Shown here one piece after another: positions 37,936-47,530 of a stretch of 64,000 nt of DNA; within the stretch, counting starts at the first letter, position 1; each line of letters opens with the position of its first letter. The position numbers and the translations under genes are program-made. Under the pieces are notes generated by a model. The model did no database searches, was not told where the DNA came from, and worked only from the letters and a program-made list of their open reading frames with translations. The stretch is taken from positions 155,054 through 219,053 of the forward strand of contig NZ_RRYH01000012.1 of NCBI RefSeq assembly GCF_004010155.1. The letters are read 5' to 3'. The stretch is from Solirhodobacter olei (lineage in GTDB: Bacteria; Pseudomonadota; Alphaproteobacteria; Rhodobacterales; Rhodobacteraceae).

Positions 37936-39243
37936 CTAGCGATGGTCGGTCTTCAGCTTGCCCTCGAGATACATCGAGTAGCGCGACATGCCGAAGCAGA
38001 AAATGAAAAAGATTGTTGCAGCGAATATGTAGGGCTCCCAGTAGACACCGTTCCAGGCAACGTTGGCGCGGACGGCGTTTGAGATACCCATGAGCGGGTC
38101 GAGAAGGCCCACGATGATCACCAGCGTGGTGTCCTTGAAAAGACCGATGAAGACACCGACGATCCCGGGGATGGAGATCTTCAGCGCCTGCGGCATGACG
38201 ATCAACCGCTGCGCCTTCCAGTAGTCTAGGCCAAGCGCATCCGCCGCCTCGAACTGCCCGCGCGGGATCGCGGCCAGGCCACCGCGGATCACCTCTGCGA
38301 TATAAGCGGCCGAAAAGAGCGTGACCATGATGATCACCCGCAGCACCAGGTCGAAGGTGGTCCCCGGCGGCAGGAAATAGGCCAGCAGGAACGACGCGGT
38401 GAAAAGCAGCGTGATCAGCGGCACGCCGCGGACGAATTCGATGAAGAGCACGCAGGAGGTCTTGATGATCGGCATGTCCGAGCGGCGGCCGAGCGACAGC
38501 AGGATCCCCATCGGCAGCGAGAAGCCGATGCCGCACATGCCGGTGATGAAAGACAGAAGGAACCCGCCCAGCTTGTCCGATGGCACGAAGGTCAGGTGCA
38601 GCGGCACGATATCGGCCAAAGCCGTCGCCACCGGCGCGGCTACGAACAGCCACCAGAGCACGGCGCCCAGCACCGCCCCCCCCACGCCGAGCGCGGTACC
38701 CGCGATGCGGCCGAGGAACCGCAGCACCAGCGCGCCCACCGCGAAGCCCGCCATGATGGTAACCGAGATCCAGAGCGTCCCGCCCCAGATCAGCCAGTAA
38801 GCCAGTGCCGGGTAGCAGGCGGAGAACCAGATCATCTTGCGCGGCAGGCGGCTGAAGAGAATCGGGCTCAGGGCGACCAGAAGCAGCAGGAAGGCAAGGT
38901 TCGGCCGCCAGATCTGCTCCATCGGGTAGAACCCGTAAAGGTAGAGGTTCCAGTTCGCCCGGATCACCGCCCAGCAGGCGCCGTCGGTCCCCGGGCCCCA
39001 GGTCTTGTGGACGATGTCGCGGCACTGGCGCAATGAGTCCGCATGCCAGACGGAATGCGCGAACCATGGGAAGGCCGAGGCCAGGACATAAAGCACGAAG
39101 AGGATGCCCAGCACGGTCAACGCGCCACTGCCGATGGACGAGAACATGTTCTCGTGCATCCATTTCCAGACGCCGCGCTGGCTCAGCGGCGGCTCCTTCG
39201 GCGGCAGCATCTCGGTGCGGAAGAAGGCGTCTGTGTCTGCCAT
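37936..39243 (-). CDS. bztC: Amino-acid ABC transporter permease BztC
   Basis: A 435-residue permease of the HisMQ type, longer than usual because of an N-terminal extension with extra hydrophobic segments, characteristic of BztC/AapM. The conserved cytoplasmic EAA loop is [24 protein letters not shown]. It starts one base after the bztB stop. It forms a heterodimer with BztB. Confidence 0.94.
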   Translation of the reverse strand: MADTDAFFRTEMLPPKEPPLSQRGVWKWMHENMFSSIGSGALTVLGILFVLYVLASAFPWFAHSVWHADSLRQCRDIVHKTWGPGTDGACWAVIRANWNLYLYGFYPMEQIWRPNLAFLLLLVALSPILFSRLPRKMIWFSACYPALAYWLIWGGTLWISVTIMAGFAVGALVLRFLGRIAGTALGVGGAVLGAVLWWLFVAAPVATALADIVPLHLTFVPSDKLGGFLLSFITGMCGIGFSLPMGILLSLGRRSDMPIIKTSCVLFIEFVRGVPLITLLFTASFLLAYFLPPGTTFDLVLRVIIMVTLFSAAYIAEVIRGGLAAIPRGQFEAADALGLDYWKAQRLIVMPQALKISIPGIVGVFIGLFKDTTLVIIVGLLDPLMGISNAVRANVAWNGVYWEPYIFAATIFFIFCFGMSRYSMYLEGKLKTDHR

Positions 39244-39244
39244 G

Positions 39245-40498
39245 TCAGCGCTCCTTCAGCCGGACGGCGCGGTTGTAGGCGTTCATCACCGCCGAGATCA
39301 GCAGCGAGATGGCGAGATAGGTCACCATCATCAGCAGGATGCATTCCAGCGCCCGGCCGGACTGGTTCAGCGTGATCCCACCCAGCGTCGCGCCGAGATC
39401 GGGATAGGCCACGGCGAAGGCCAGCGTGGAGTTCTTGGTGAGGTTGAGGAACTGCGAGATCAGCGGCGGCACGATGACGCGCAGCGCCTGAGGCAGCACG
39501 ACAAGGCTCATCGTCCGGCGCGGGCGCAGGCCCAGGGCATGGGCGGCCTCGGTCTGGCCCTTGGAGACGGCGAGGATGCCCGCGCGCACGATCTCGGCGA
39601 TATAGGTGGCGGTGTAGACCGACAGCCCGAACCACAGCGCGAAGATGGAATTCGGCGCCAGAATCCCGCCGGAGAAGTTGAAGCCCCGGATCCGCGGATC
39701 GTCGAGGTGGAAGCCCAGCAGCATCAGCAGCGCCACGACCGGCACCAGGATGCAAAGGATCGGCGCCCACCAGGTCGCCGGCCGCCGGCCCGTCGCCTCC
39801 TGGATCCGCGTCGCGCGGCGGCGCAGAGCGCGCTGCACCAGAACGCCCGCCACGATCACCGCGATCAGCGCAAGAAGGTCGAGGCTGACCTTGAAGATGC
39901 CAAGGTCGACATTGCCCAGCGAGCGGAAGAATTCCGGCGAGGGCAGCGCGACGTAGCGGTTGGTGATCGCGGTCGATCCCCAGAACCACATCTCGGCCTT
40001 CGGATGGGTGCCGCGGAACTCCGACGGCGACGGCGTCACAGAGGTGAAGACCGCATAGATGACCAGCAGCCAGAGCAGCAGCGGCACGTTGCGGACGACC
40101 TCGATATAGACCGTCATCAGCCGCGCGATCACCCAGTTCTTCGAGAGCCGCAGCACGCCCGCAACCACGCCCAGAATCGTCGCCGTCACGCAGCCGAGCG
40201 CCGAGACGAAGAGCGTGTTGATCAGCCCGACCAGCGCGGCCCGCCCATGTGTGCTGTCATTGGTGTAATGGATCAGCTTCATGCTGATGTCGTAGCCGGC
40301 CCGGTTCCACAGGAACGAGAAATCCGGCGTGATGCCGAGCCGGGCAAGGTTCTCGGCCGCGTTGTTGACCAGCCACCCGATCAGGACGGCAAGCGCGGCG
40401 ATGAACAACACCTGGATCGTATAGGCCCGATACCTCGAGTCGTAGACCAGCATGCTCAACCGAAAGGCGCGTTTCGGCTGTTCTCCGGCTAGGCTCAT
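39245..40498 (-). CDS. bztB: Amino-acid ABC transporter permease BztB
   Basis: The 417-residue permease has an N-terminal helix, a large periplasmic segment and a C-terminal channel domain. The EAA loop is seen as QTEAAHALGLRPRRTMSLVV. A second polar amino-acid permease signature, VEVVRNVPLLLWLL-like (IEVVRNVPLLLW), is clear. It is separated from bztA by 143 bases containing a stable stem-loop. Confidence 0.94.
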   Translation of the reverse strand: MSLAGEQPKRAFRLSMLVYDSRYRAYTIQVLFIAALAVLIGWLVNNAAENLARLGITPDFSFLWNRAGYDISMKLIHYTNDSTHGRAALVGLINTLFVSALGCVTATILGVVAGVLRLSKNWVIARLMTVYIEVVRNVPLLLWLLVIYAVFTSVTPSPSEFRGTHPKAEMWFWGSTAITNRYVALPSPEFFRSLGNVDLGIFKVSLDLLALIAVIVAGVLVQRALRRRATRIQEATGRRPATWWAPILCILVPVVALLMLLGFHLDDPRIRGFNFSGGILAPNSIFALWFGLSVYTATYIAEIVRAGILAVSKGQTEAAHALGLRPRRTMSLVVLPQALRVIVPPLISQFLNLTKNSTLAFAVAYPDLGATLGGITLNQSGRALECILLMMVTYLAISLLISAVMNAYNRAVRLKER

Positions 40499-40602
40499 GG
40501 ATTTTTCCCCGTTTTCGGACGTCGCTGCGGCTTTTTGTTCTGGTCAGCGCTTTCGGGCGTTCCGGCCCTAAGGGTCCGTTGGTCCGTTCCCTTCAGCGAA
40601 AC

Positions 40603-40624
40603 GGGCGCCCCCATCGGGGCGCCC
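40603..40624 (-). other. Intercistronic stem-loop between bztA and bztB
   Basis: On the minus strand GGGCGCCCC and GGGGGCGCCC are complementary over at least nine bases with a GAT loop; only GTTTC follows. It lies 18 bases after the bztA stop. In binding-protein operons such structures act as partial terminators or 3' stabilisers that raise the amount of the binding protein relative to the membrane parts; that role is an inference here. Confidence 0.7.
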
Positions 40625-40641
40625 GGTCCTTGCCCGTGATC

Positions 40642-41658
40642 CTAGTGGAACGGGATGGCGTACATCAGGCCGCCCTTGTTCCACTGCGCGTTCAGGCCGC
40701 GCGCAAGACCGATCGGCGTGGAGGCCCCGATATTGGCCTCGAAGATCTCGCCGTAGTTGCCGCCCGCGGCGATCGCGCGCTTGGCCCATTCCTTGTCGAG
40801 ACCGATCATCGAGCCGAGGTTGTCCGAGCTGCCGAGCAGACGGTTGATCTCCGGATCGTTGGTGCCCTTGGCCATCTCGTCGAGGTTCTTCGAGGTCACG
40901 CCCTTCTCCTCGGCCTCGATCAGCGCGAAGAGAGTCCAGCGCACGATCGACGCCCACTGGTCGTCGCCCTGGCGCACCACCGGGCCGAGCGGCTCCTTGG
41001 AGATGATCTCGGGCAGGATGACGTAATCCGCCGGCTTCTCGAAGGTGGCGCGCAGCGCGGCCAGGCCCGAGGCGTCGGTGGTGTAGGCGTCACAGGCGCC
41101 GGCGAGGAACTGCTGCTTGCCCTCGGCGTCCGTCTTGATCGAGATCGGCGTGTACTTCATGTTGTTCGACTTGAAGTAGTCGGCAAGGTTGAGCTCGGTC
41201 GTGGTGCCGGTCTGCACGCAGATCGTGGCACCGTCGAGTTCCTTGGCGGAATTCACGCCCAGATCCTTGCGCACCATGAAGCCCTGGCCGTCGTAGTAGT
41301 TCACGCCCACGAAGGTCAGCTTCAGGTCGTTCTCGCGCTTGAAGGTCCAGGTGGAGTTCCGGGCCAGCATGTCGATCTCGCCCGAGGAGAGCGCGGTGAA
41401 GCGCGTCTCGCCGGTGGTCGGCACGAATTTCACCTTGTTCGGGTCGTTCAGCACCGCGGCGGCAACCGCGCGGCAGATGGCGACGTCGAAGCCGCTCCAG
41501 TGACCGTTGGCATCCGGCGCGCCGAAGCCGACGAGTCCGGTGTTCACGCCACAGTTGAGCACGCCACGCGCTTTCACGTCGTCCAGCGTGCCGGCCGAGG
41601 CCACGGATGCGGCAAGACCCGCCGCCGCCACGGCGGCCAGCATTACGGTAGTTTTCAT
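40642..41658 (-). CDS. bztA: Amino-acid ABC transporter substrate-binding protein BztA
   Basis: The 338-residue periplasmic protein captures glutamate, glutamine, aspartate and asparagine. A signal peptide (MKTTVMLAAVAAAGLAASVA, cleaved after ASA) precedes TLDDVKARGVLNCGVNTGL, the typical Bzt/AapJ opening with a conserved cysteine. GFDVAICRAVAAA and ARNSTWTFKREND belong to the ligand-binding lobes. AGAGGA lies about 6 bases before ATG 41658. Confidence 0.96.
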   Translation of the reverse strand: MKTTVMLAAVAAAGLAASVASAGTLDDVKARGVLNCGVNTGLVGFGAPDANGHWSGFDVAICRAVAAAVLNDPNKVKFVPTTGETRFTALSSGEIDMLARNSTWTFKRENDLKLTFVGVNYYDGQGFMVRKDLGVNSAKELDGATICVQTGTTTELNLADYFKSNNMKYTPISIKTDAEGKQQFLAGACDAYTTDASGLAALRATFEKPADYVILPEIISKEPLGPVVRQGDDQWASIVRWTLFALIEAEEKGVTSKNLDEMAKGTNDPEINRLLGSSDNLGSMIGLDKEWAKRAIAAGGNYGEIFEANIGASTPIGLARGLNAQWNKGGLMYAIPFH

Positions 41659-41752
41659 AACGTCCTCTTCCTGTTGTCGTCGCCACTTCGGGCGTTTGAA
41701 CGAAATCCGGAGCCGCCGAACCCTTGCAGCGGGCATCCCCAACGGTTCACGA

Positions 41753-41781
41753 ATTTGTCCAAATTATCAAGAAAACGTCAA
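41753..41781 (-). promoter_or_regulatory. AT-rich control region and candidate bzt promoter
   Basis: 41740-41870 is the most AT-rich non-coding stretch of the window. On the minus strand TTGACG (41776-41781) is followed after 17 bases by ACAAAT (41753-41758), a poor -10. Nitrogen-regulated activation would explain the weak -10, but no clear sigma-54 site or NtrC palindrome is visible. Confidence 0.35.
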
Positions 41782-41874
41782 GACTTGTGTCGGAAAGCGC
41801 CAATGAAAAAGACAAGCCATTGATAAGAATGGTAACTATCTTCACACATGTGCGATTTTATGTGCAGGCCGCCT

Positions 41875-42588
41875 TCAGACGCGGCAAAGCGCGTGAAATC
41901 GGGCCGCGTGGAGGAAGGCTGCGCGGGCATCTTCGGCCGCCGCGGCGGCTTCTTCATCCACGCCCCACAGCCGCTGCTGCCAGTCCTCGTCGACCCGCGC
42001 TAGCGGCCAGAGTTCCTCCGCCGCCAGGTGCCCATGCACCGCCGCCAGCCCGATGACGAGCGAGCCGGAGATCCCCACGAGGTCATGCAGCGCGGTCAGT
42101 TCAAAGGCCGTCAGCGCGCGCACCGCCCCGTCCAGCGCTGCAAGGCTTTCGGGCGGCTGCGGACGGTGCGCGATCCCCGCGCGCGGCTCCAGCGGCGCGC
42201 CGAGCACCGTGCCGGCCCAGGCCAGCAGCGGATCCCATGCCTCTGCCTGCCGCGCGGCCAGCTCCGCGGGGCTCTCGGCCCGGTAGCACAGCAGATCGCT
42301 GTCGCCGTAGGCCGCCAGCATCTCGGCCACCGCGTCAAATTGCGGGATCACCTTGTCGATCGCCGAATTGGCCGAACGCGTCACCGGCATGGAGCGCGGA
42401 TCGACGACGGTTTCCTGTGCCTGCCACTCGGCCGCGATCGCCTCGGCCATTGCGCGGCTCGGCACCACCAGGGGCGCCTTGGCAGGTGTGCGCACCGCGC
42501 GGCCGTCGAGATGCACGGCAAATCCGCCCTCGGCCGGTTCGGCCCGCGCCTCGGTCCAGAACCGCTTCGGTGCCCACCCACCGCTCAT
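41875..42588 (-). CDS. ATP12 family F1-ATPase assembly chaperone
   Basis: The 237-residue protein matches the ATP12 family, known from mitochondria and alphaproteobacteria, which binds the F1 alpha subunit before assembly. The opening KRFWTEARAEPAEGGFAVHLDGRAVRTPAK and the segment EWQAQETVVDP-SMP (after residue 54) are typical. It overlaps the HAD gene by four bases and ends a compact run of coupled genes. Confidence 0.9.
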   Translation of the reverse strand: MSGGWAPKRFWTEARAEPAEGGFAVHLDGRAVRTPAKAPLVVPSRAMAEAIAAEWQAQETVVDPRSMPVTRSANSAIDKVIPQFDAVAEMLAAYGDSDLLCYRAESPAELAARQAEAWDPLLAWAGTVLGAPLEPRAGIAHRPQPPESLAALDGAVRALTAFELTALHDLVGISGSLVIGLAAVHGHLAAEELWPLARVDEDWQQRLWGVDEEAAAAAEDARAAFLHAARFHALCRV

Positions 42589-43253
42589 GCCGCAGCCCAG
42601 AGCCTGTCGAGCGCCGGCATCAGATCCTCGAACCGGTCGATGACCACATCCGCCCCGCCGGCGCGCAGACGTTCGGCCGAGTGATGGCCCCAGCTCACCC
42701 CGATGTTGAGGAAGCCCGCGTTCCGGCCCATTTGCATGTCGTACTCGGTATCCCCCACCATGACCGCGCCAGCGGCCTCTGCCCCTGTTTCGGCCAGGGC
42801 GGCCTCCAGCATCGAGGGATGCGGCTTGGAGGGATGGTTGTCGGACACCTGGCAGCTGAGGAACATCCCCAGCAGATCGTGCGGCGCCAGGACGTGATCA
42901 AGCCCCAGCCGGGATTTTCCCGTCGCCACGGCCAGCAGCACCTCGGGCCGGGCGCGAAGCCCGTCGAGCGCCGCCCGCGCGCCGGGGAAAAGCGGCGGCG
43001 GCGGGGCGCTGCGGCCGGCGGAGTAGATCTCGCGATAGGCCTGGACGAGCCCCGCCTGCTCCGCCTCCGATAGGCCGGGCGACAGCTGTGCCACCGCGAC
43101 GCCCAGCGAAAGGCCGATGATCGAGAAGATCTCCGCCTCGCCCGGGCAGGGAATCCCGCGCTTCGCATAGGCACCTTGGAACCCCGCGAGGATCATCGCC
43201 CCGCTGTCGACCAGCGTGCCATCGACGTCGAACACGACCAGCCGCAAGCTCAT
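42585..43253 (-). CDS. HAD-family hydrolase, phosphoglycolate phosphatase-like
   Basis: The 222-residue protein starts with VVFDVDGTLVDSG, giving nucleophile Asp9 and acid/base Asp11; ATGKSR carries motif II/III elements, and VMVGDTEYDMQMGRNAG is motif IV with its two aspartates. The helical cap is of the Gph/PGMB type. Placement with an RluA-type synthase and ATP12 is usual in Rhodobacterales, but the substrate is unknown. Both ends overlap neighbours by four bases. Confidence 0.9.
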   Translation of the reverse strand: MSLRLVVFDVDGTLVDSGAMILAGFQGAYAKRGIPCPGEAEIFSIIGLSLGVAVAQLSPGLSEAEQAGLVQAYREIYSAGRSAPPPPLFPGARAALDGLRARPEVLLAVATGKSRLGLDHVLAPHDLLGMFLSCQVSDNHPSKPHPSMLEAALAETGAEAAGAVMVGDTEYDMQMGRNAGFLNIGVSWGHHSAERLRAGGADVVIDRFEDLMPALDRLWAAA

Positions 43254-44284
43254 TCTTCCTCCGCGAACGGGTCGGCCGGCACATCCGCTGCCGACCAGCC
43301 CATCGTCTTCCAGGTCTTGGCCATATGCGCCGGCAGGGGCGCGGTGAAGGTCATCACCTTGCCCGTCGCCGGATGCGTGATGGTCAGCGAGCGGGCATGA
43401 AGGTGCAGCTTCCGGCTGATGTCGCCGCCAAGCTGTGCGCCCCAGCCGTCGCCGAGGTTCTCCTGCCCCGATCCGCCGTACTTGCCGTCACCCACGATCG
43501 GGTGCCCGATCTCGGCCATATGGGCGCGAAGCTGGTGGGTGCGCCCGGTGATCGGCACCAGCGCCACCCAGGCCGCGCGGGTGCCGAGCGCGTCGAGCAC
43601 GGCGTAATCGGTCGTCGCGCGCTTGGCATTCTCGGTCTTGTCGACCTCGCGGGGCGGGATGCAGCGCATCTTCTCGTCGCCCCGGCCGCCGGATTTGACC
43701 AGCCCGTAGCGGATCGTGCCCATGCGCGGCGCGGGCACGCCCGCCACCACGGCCCAGTAGATCTTGCGGGTGTTGCGATGGCGAAACGCCTCGGACAGCG
43801 CGCGGGCCATCTTGGTGGTCCGCGCCAAGAGCAGGATGCCCGACGTATCCTTGTCCAGTCGGTGAACCAGCGCGGGCTTGTCCGGCAGGCCGAAGCGCAA
43901 AGCCTCTGCCAGCCCGTCGACATGCCGCCCGGCCAAGCCCGATCCGCCCTGGCTCGGCAGTCCCGCCGGCTTGTTCAGCACGATGATATGCTCGTCACGG
44001 TAAAGAACGGCCTGCTGGATCATCTTGACGTCGGCGTCGAGCATGACCGGGCCTTTGGCCTTCGCCGGCCCCTCTTCCTTCGGCAGCGGCGGCAGGCGCA
44101 CCTGCATCCCCGGCCCGACCCGGGTCGAGGCCTTCACCCGCGCGCCATCGACGCGGATCTGCCCGGTGCGGCAGAACTTTTCCACCATCCCCTGCGAGAC
44201 CTGCGGGAAGCGCCGTTTCAGCCAGCGGTCGAGCCGCTGCTCGCCATCGTCGGCCGATACCGTCAGGGTCTTGACGCCGCTCAT
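43250..44284 (-). CDS. rluC: RluA-family 23S rRNA pseudouridine synthase
   Basis: The 344-residue enzyme has an N-terminal S4 RNA-binding domain (RLDRWLKRRFPQVSQGMVEKF) and the catalytic domain with HRLDKDTSG (141-149; Asp144 nucleophile). TGRTHQLRAHMAEIGHP is the second family block. RluC (positions 955/2504/2580 in E. coli) is the best guess because of the S4 domain, but RluD cannot be excluded. ATG 44284 overlaps the crcB stop (ATGA); the upstream open frame lies inside crcB. Confidence 0.9.
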   Translation of the reverse strand: MSGVKTLTVSADDGEQRLDRWLKRRFPQVSQGMVEKFCRTGQIRVDGARVKASTRVGPGMQVRLPPLPKEEGPAKAKGPVMLDADVKMIQQAVLYRDEHIIVLNKPAGLPSQGGSGLAGRHVDGLAEALRFGLPDKPALVHRLDKDTSGILLLARTTKMARALSEAFRHRNTRKIYWAVVAGVPAPRMGTIRYGLVKSGGRGDEKMRCIPPREVDKTENAKRATTDYAVLDALGTRAAWVALVPITGRTHQLRAHMAEIGHPIVGDGKYGGSGQENLGDGWGAQLGGDISRKLHLHARSLTITHPATGKVMTFTAPLPAHMAKTWKTMGWSAADVPADPFAEEE

Positions 44285-44664
44285 GCTGCCAGCGCCGTCC
44301 GCATCAGGTGGACCCCCGCGATCAACGCGATCAGGGAGACCGCCACAGAAAGCAGGATATAGAGCGCGGCAAGGTCGTAGCGGCCGGTATCGAACAGGCG
44401 CCAGCTTTCCAGAGAGAAGGAAGAGAATGTGGTGAAGCCGCCAAGAACGCCCGTCGCCAGAAGTGCGTTCCAATGCGTCAGACCCTTTTGGCCAAGGAAG
44501 ACCACCAGGGCCCCCATGATGAAGGAGCCGAGGATATTGACCGCGATCACGCCGAGCGGGAATTCATGGCTGCCGAAGCTCCTCAGGATCGCGACCCCCG
44601 CCAGATACCGGGCCGAAGCCCCGATCGCGCCGCCAATCGCGACCTGCAACACCGTCCCAAACAT
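44281..44664 (-). CDS. crcB: Fluoride efflux channel CrcB (Fluc)
   Basis: The 127-residue membrane protein has four helices. GGAIGASARYL and the LGVIAVNILGSF and GVLGGFTTFSSFSLE blocks (asparagine pore residue and phenylalanine box) are diagnostic for Fluc channels. One copy implies an antiparallel homodimer. No fluoride riboswitch precedes it: only 12 bases separate it from rarA. Confidence 0.96.
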   Translation of the reverse strand: MFGTVLQVAIGGAIGASARYLAGVAILRSFGSHEFPLGVIAVNILGSFIMGALVVFLGQKGLTHWNALLATGVLGGFTTFSSFSLESWRLFDTGRYDLAALYILLSVAVSLIALIAGVHLMRTALAA

Positions 44665-44676
44665 ATCCCACGTTCC

Positions 44677-45993
44677 CTAAGTCCTGTCGGCCTGCCGCTT
44701 CGCCCGAAGCTTTGCGAAATAGTCGACTCGCTTTTTCAACTCGCGCTCATAGCCCCTTTCGGGCGGCTCGTAAAACACAGGGCGCCGGACACCTTCTGGA
44801 AAGTAGTTCTGGCCGGAGAAGCCATCCTCGGCCTCATGGTCGTAGGTATAGCCCGCGCCGTAGCCCTGATCCTTCATCATCTTCGTCGGCGCGTTGAGGA
44901 TATGCTTCGGCGGCATCGCCGATCCGGTCCGCCGTGCCTCGTCCCGCGCAGCCTTGTAGGCGACGTATCCGGCGTTCGACTTCGGCGCGAGGGCGAGGTA
45001 GATCACCGCCTGTGCCAGCGCCAGCTCTCCCTCCGGCGAACCGAGCCGCTCGTACAGCTCCCAGGCATGAAGGCATTGCGTCTGCGCCTGCGGATCGGCC
45101 AGCCCGATATCCTCTACCGCCATGCGCGTGATCCGGCGGGCGAGGTAGCGCGGATCCTCGCCGCCCTCCAACATGCGGGCGAACCAGTAGAGCGCCGCGT
45201 CCGGGTCCGATCCGCGCACCGATTTGTGCAGCGCGGAGATGAGGTTGTAATGCTCCTCGCCCGACTTGTCGTACTTCGCCGCGCGCCGCATCAGACGCTG
45301 CCCCAGCGCCGCCACGTCCAGCGGCTGGGCGACCTTCCAGGCCATCACCTGTTCGATCAGGTTCAGAAGCGCCCGGCCGTCGCCGTCGGCCATCTCCAAG
45401 AGCCGCTCGCGCGCCTCCGCCTTCAAGGGCAGCGCGCGGCCGACCTCCTTCTCCGCCCGCTGGGCGAGGCGCTCGAGGTCGGACAGCTCCAGCCGCTCCA
45501 GCACGATCACCTGCGCCCGGCTCAGAAGCGCTGCGTTCAGCTCGAAGGAGGGGTTCTCGGTCGTGGCACCGACGAGGAGGATCGTCCCGTCTTCCATATG
45601 CGGCAGGAAGCCGTCCTGCTGCGCCTTGTTGAAGCGATGGATCTCGTCGACGAAAAGCAGCGTGCCGCGACCGTTCTGGCGGCGGAGCTTGGCGGCCTCG
45701 AAGACCTTCCTCAGCTCCGGCACCCCGGTGAAGATGGCCGAGATCTGGACGAAGGCCAGGTCCGTCTCATCCGCCAGAAGCCGCGCGATCGTGGTTTTGC
45801 CCACCCCGGGCGGGCCCCAGAGGATCAGCGACGACAGGCTCCCCGAGCCCAGCATCGCGCCAAGCGGCCCCTCGGGCGAAAGCACCTTGTCCTGCCCGAT
45901 CACGGCCGAAAGGCTGCGCGGCCGCAGCCGGTCGGCCAGCGGGCGCGGCGCTTGGGGCGCCTCGGGGGCGGATGTGTCGAACAGGTCTGACAT
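44677..45993 (-). CDS. rarA: Replication-associated recombination protein RarA (MgsA)
   Basis: A 438-residue AAA+ ATPase acting at stalled forks. Walker A is GPPGVGKTT (60-68), Walker B/sensor LLFVDEIHRFNKAQQD, and the C-terminal tetramerisation domain includes YAYKAAR-like and PPKHILNAPTKMMKDQGYG-type blocks (split here). The name matches clamp-loader-like relatives. It heads the rarA-crcB-rluC-HAD-ATP12 run. Confidence 0.96.
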   Translation of the reverse strand: MSDLFDTSAPEAPQAPRPLADRLRPRSLSAVIGQDKVLSPEGPLGAMLGSGSLSSLILWGPPGVGKTTIARLLADETDLAFVQISAIFTGVPELRKVFEAAKLRRQNGRGTLLFVDEIHRFNKAQQDGFLPHMEDGTILLVGATTENPSFELNAALLSRAQVIVLERLELSDLERLAQRAEKEVGRALPLKAEARERLLEMADGDGRALLNLIEQVMAWKVAQPLDVAALGQRLMRRAAKYDKSGEEHYNLISALHKSVRGSDPDAALYWFARMLEGGEDPRYLARRITRMAVEDIGLADPQAQTQCLHAWELYERLGSPEGELALAQAVIYLALAPKSNAGYVAYKAARDEARRTGSAMPPKHILNAPTKMMKDQGYGAGYTYDHEAEDGFSGQNYFPEGVRRPVFYEPPERGYERELKKRVDYFAKLRAKRQADRT

Positions 45994-46033
45994 GCCGGCG
46001 CGAGATTACGACGCCGCCCCGGCGGGGGAAAGG

Positions 46034-47422
46034 TCAGATGGAGAAGCGCAGCCTCAGGCGGTTACCGCCCCGGATCACCTCCACCCGCCAGTAATGCGTC
46101 TGCTCACGCGATGCGCGGCGCACGTCGGCCGGGCTGTGGATCGGATGACCGTTGACGGAGATCAGGATATCACCCCGCTGCAGGCCCACCTGCGCCGCGA
46201 AATCCTCGGCATCAGCAACGACGACGCCCTTGGCATCGGCCGGAAGCGACAGTTCCGCGATCACCGCGGGGTTCACATTCTCCACTGTCAGCCCGCGGAA
46301 GACGACATTGCCTGAGATCGTCAGTTCCTCCCGCGCAGGCCGGTCAGGTGGCGGCATCAGCGCGACATCCGCCGTCCGGCGCTCGCCCTTGTGCAGGTAG
46401 GTCACCGGAACGCTGCGGTGGAGGCCGGCGGCGGTCATCCGGTAGCTCAGTTCCTGCGGGCTGTTCACCGGCTGCCCGTCGATGCTGAGGATCACGTCGC
46501 CCCGCGCCACGCCCGCGCGGGCGAAGGGGCTCTCGCCCGCCATGGCCGCCACCAGCACGCCGTCGGGCGCGGCCATCCCCAGGTTCTCGGCCAGCGAGGC
46601 GTCCACCGCCTGCTCCGTCATCCCCGCCCAGGGGCGCACGAAATGCTTGGCCCCGGCCTCGGCCTGCGCAAGGAAGGCGCGCACGAGGTTCGACGGGATC
46701 GCGAAGCCGATACCGTTCGACCCGCCGGAACGCGACAGGATCGCGGAGTTGATCCCCACCAGCCGCCCGGTCATGTCCACCAGCGCGCCGCCGGAGTTGC
46801 CCGGATTGATCGGCGCGTCGGTCTGCATGTAGTAGCCCTTGCCGTTGTTCAGCGACAGAAGCGAACGCGAAAGGCCAGAGACGATGCCGCTCGACACCGT
46901 CTGCCCCACCCCGAACGGATCGCCGATGGCGAGCACGAGGTCCCCGACCTGCACCGAATTCGAATCCCGCAGCTTCAGCGCCGTCAGACCATGCGCGCCG
47001 TCGAGTTTCAGGACCGCCAGGTCCACCGCCTTGTCGGCCAGCACCACCTTTGCCGGGAACTCCCGCCGGTCCTTCAGCGCGACGCGTATCTCGTTCGCCC
47101 CGGCGATGACGTGGTAATTGGTCACCACCAGCCCGTCCGGCGAGAGGATCACCCCGGAGCCAAGCGAGTTCTGCACCCGCGGCTGGGTCTGGGCATAGTC
47201 GCGGAAAAGCGGGCCGAAGAACGGGTCACCTGCGAAGGGGCTGGCGCTCTGCCGAACGATGCTCTTGGCGAAGACGTTGACGACGGCAGGCGCTGCAGCC
47301 TTCACCACCGGCGCAAAGCTCAGCGTGATCTGGCTTGTGGTCTGGGGGACCTGCACCTCGGCGCGGGCCGTCACGGCCCCCGCGCTCAGCGCGAGCGCGA
47401 AGAGAACGGCAAAGGGTTTCAT
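46034..47422 (-). CDS. Do-family periplasmic serine endoprotease (DegP/DegQ-like)
   Basis: The 462-residue protein has a signal peptide (MKPFAVLFALALSAGAVTAR, cleaved after ARA), a trypsin-like domain with triad His104 (TNYHVIAG), Asp134 (AVDLAVLKL) and Ser210 (PINPGNSGGAL), and two PDZ domains (near 265 and 385). It degrades or refolds damaged envelope proteins. AGGGAGA precedes ATG 47422; the frame extends upstream without a ribosome-binding site. It is probably transcribed alone, after the rplQ terminator. Confidence 0.93.
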   Translation of the reverse strand: MKPFAVLFALALSAGAVTARAEVQVPQTTSQITLSFAPVVKAAAPAVVNVFAKSIVRQSASPFAGDPFFGPLFRDYAQTQPRVQNSLGSGVILSPDGLVVTNYHVIAGANEIRVALKDRREFPAKVVLADKAVDLAVLKLDGAHGLTALKLRDSNSVQVGDLVLAIGDPFGVGQTVSSGIVSGLSRSLLSLNNGKGYYMQTDAPINPGNSGGALVDMTGRLVGINSAILSRSGGSNGIGFAIPSNLVRAFLAQAEAGAKHFVRPWAGMTEQAVDASLAENLGMAAPDGVLVAAMAGESPFARAGVARGDVILSIDGQPVNSPQELSYRMTAAGLHRSVPVTYLHKGERRTADVALMPPPDRPAREELTISGNVVFRGLTVENVNPAVIAELSLPADAKGVVVADAEDFAAQVGLQRGDILISVNGHPIHSPADVRRASREQTHYWRVEVIRGGNRLRLRFSI

Positions 47423-47502
47423 CGGCGTCTCCCTGCATGTTCCGTTGAAGCGGTAATGCCACTGGGGTTGCGCCAAGGTAAATGACGCGGCGTTCACAAC
47501 CC

Positions 47503-47530
47503 CGAAAACATGGGCCGAAGACATGGGCCG
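47503..47530. repeat. 13-base tandem duplication
   Basis: CGAAAACATGGGC is followed directly by CGAAGACATGGGC, one mismatch, between the rplQ terminator and the protease promoter region. It may be accidental or a binding site. Confidence 0.4.

Noticed and set aside
41743..41874. A sigma-54 promoter for bztA
   Set aside because: No pair of GG and GC elements with the correct 12/24 spacing could be found; TGGCGC is not followed by a TTGC element.
44665..44676. A fluoride riboswitch for crcB
   Set aside because: Only 12 bases separate rarA and crcB, too few for the aptamer, and no typical sequence occurs upstream inside rarA.
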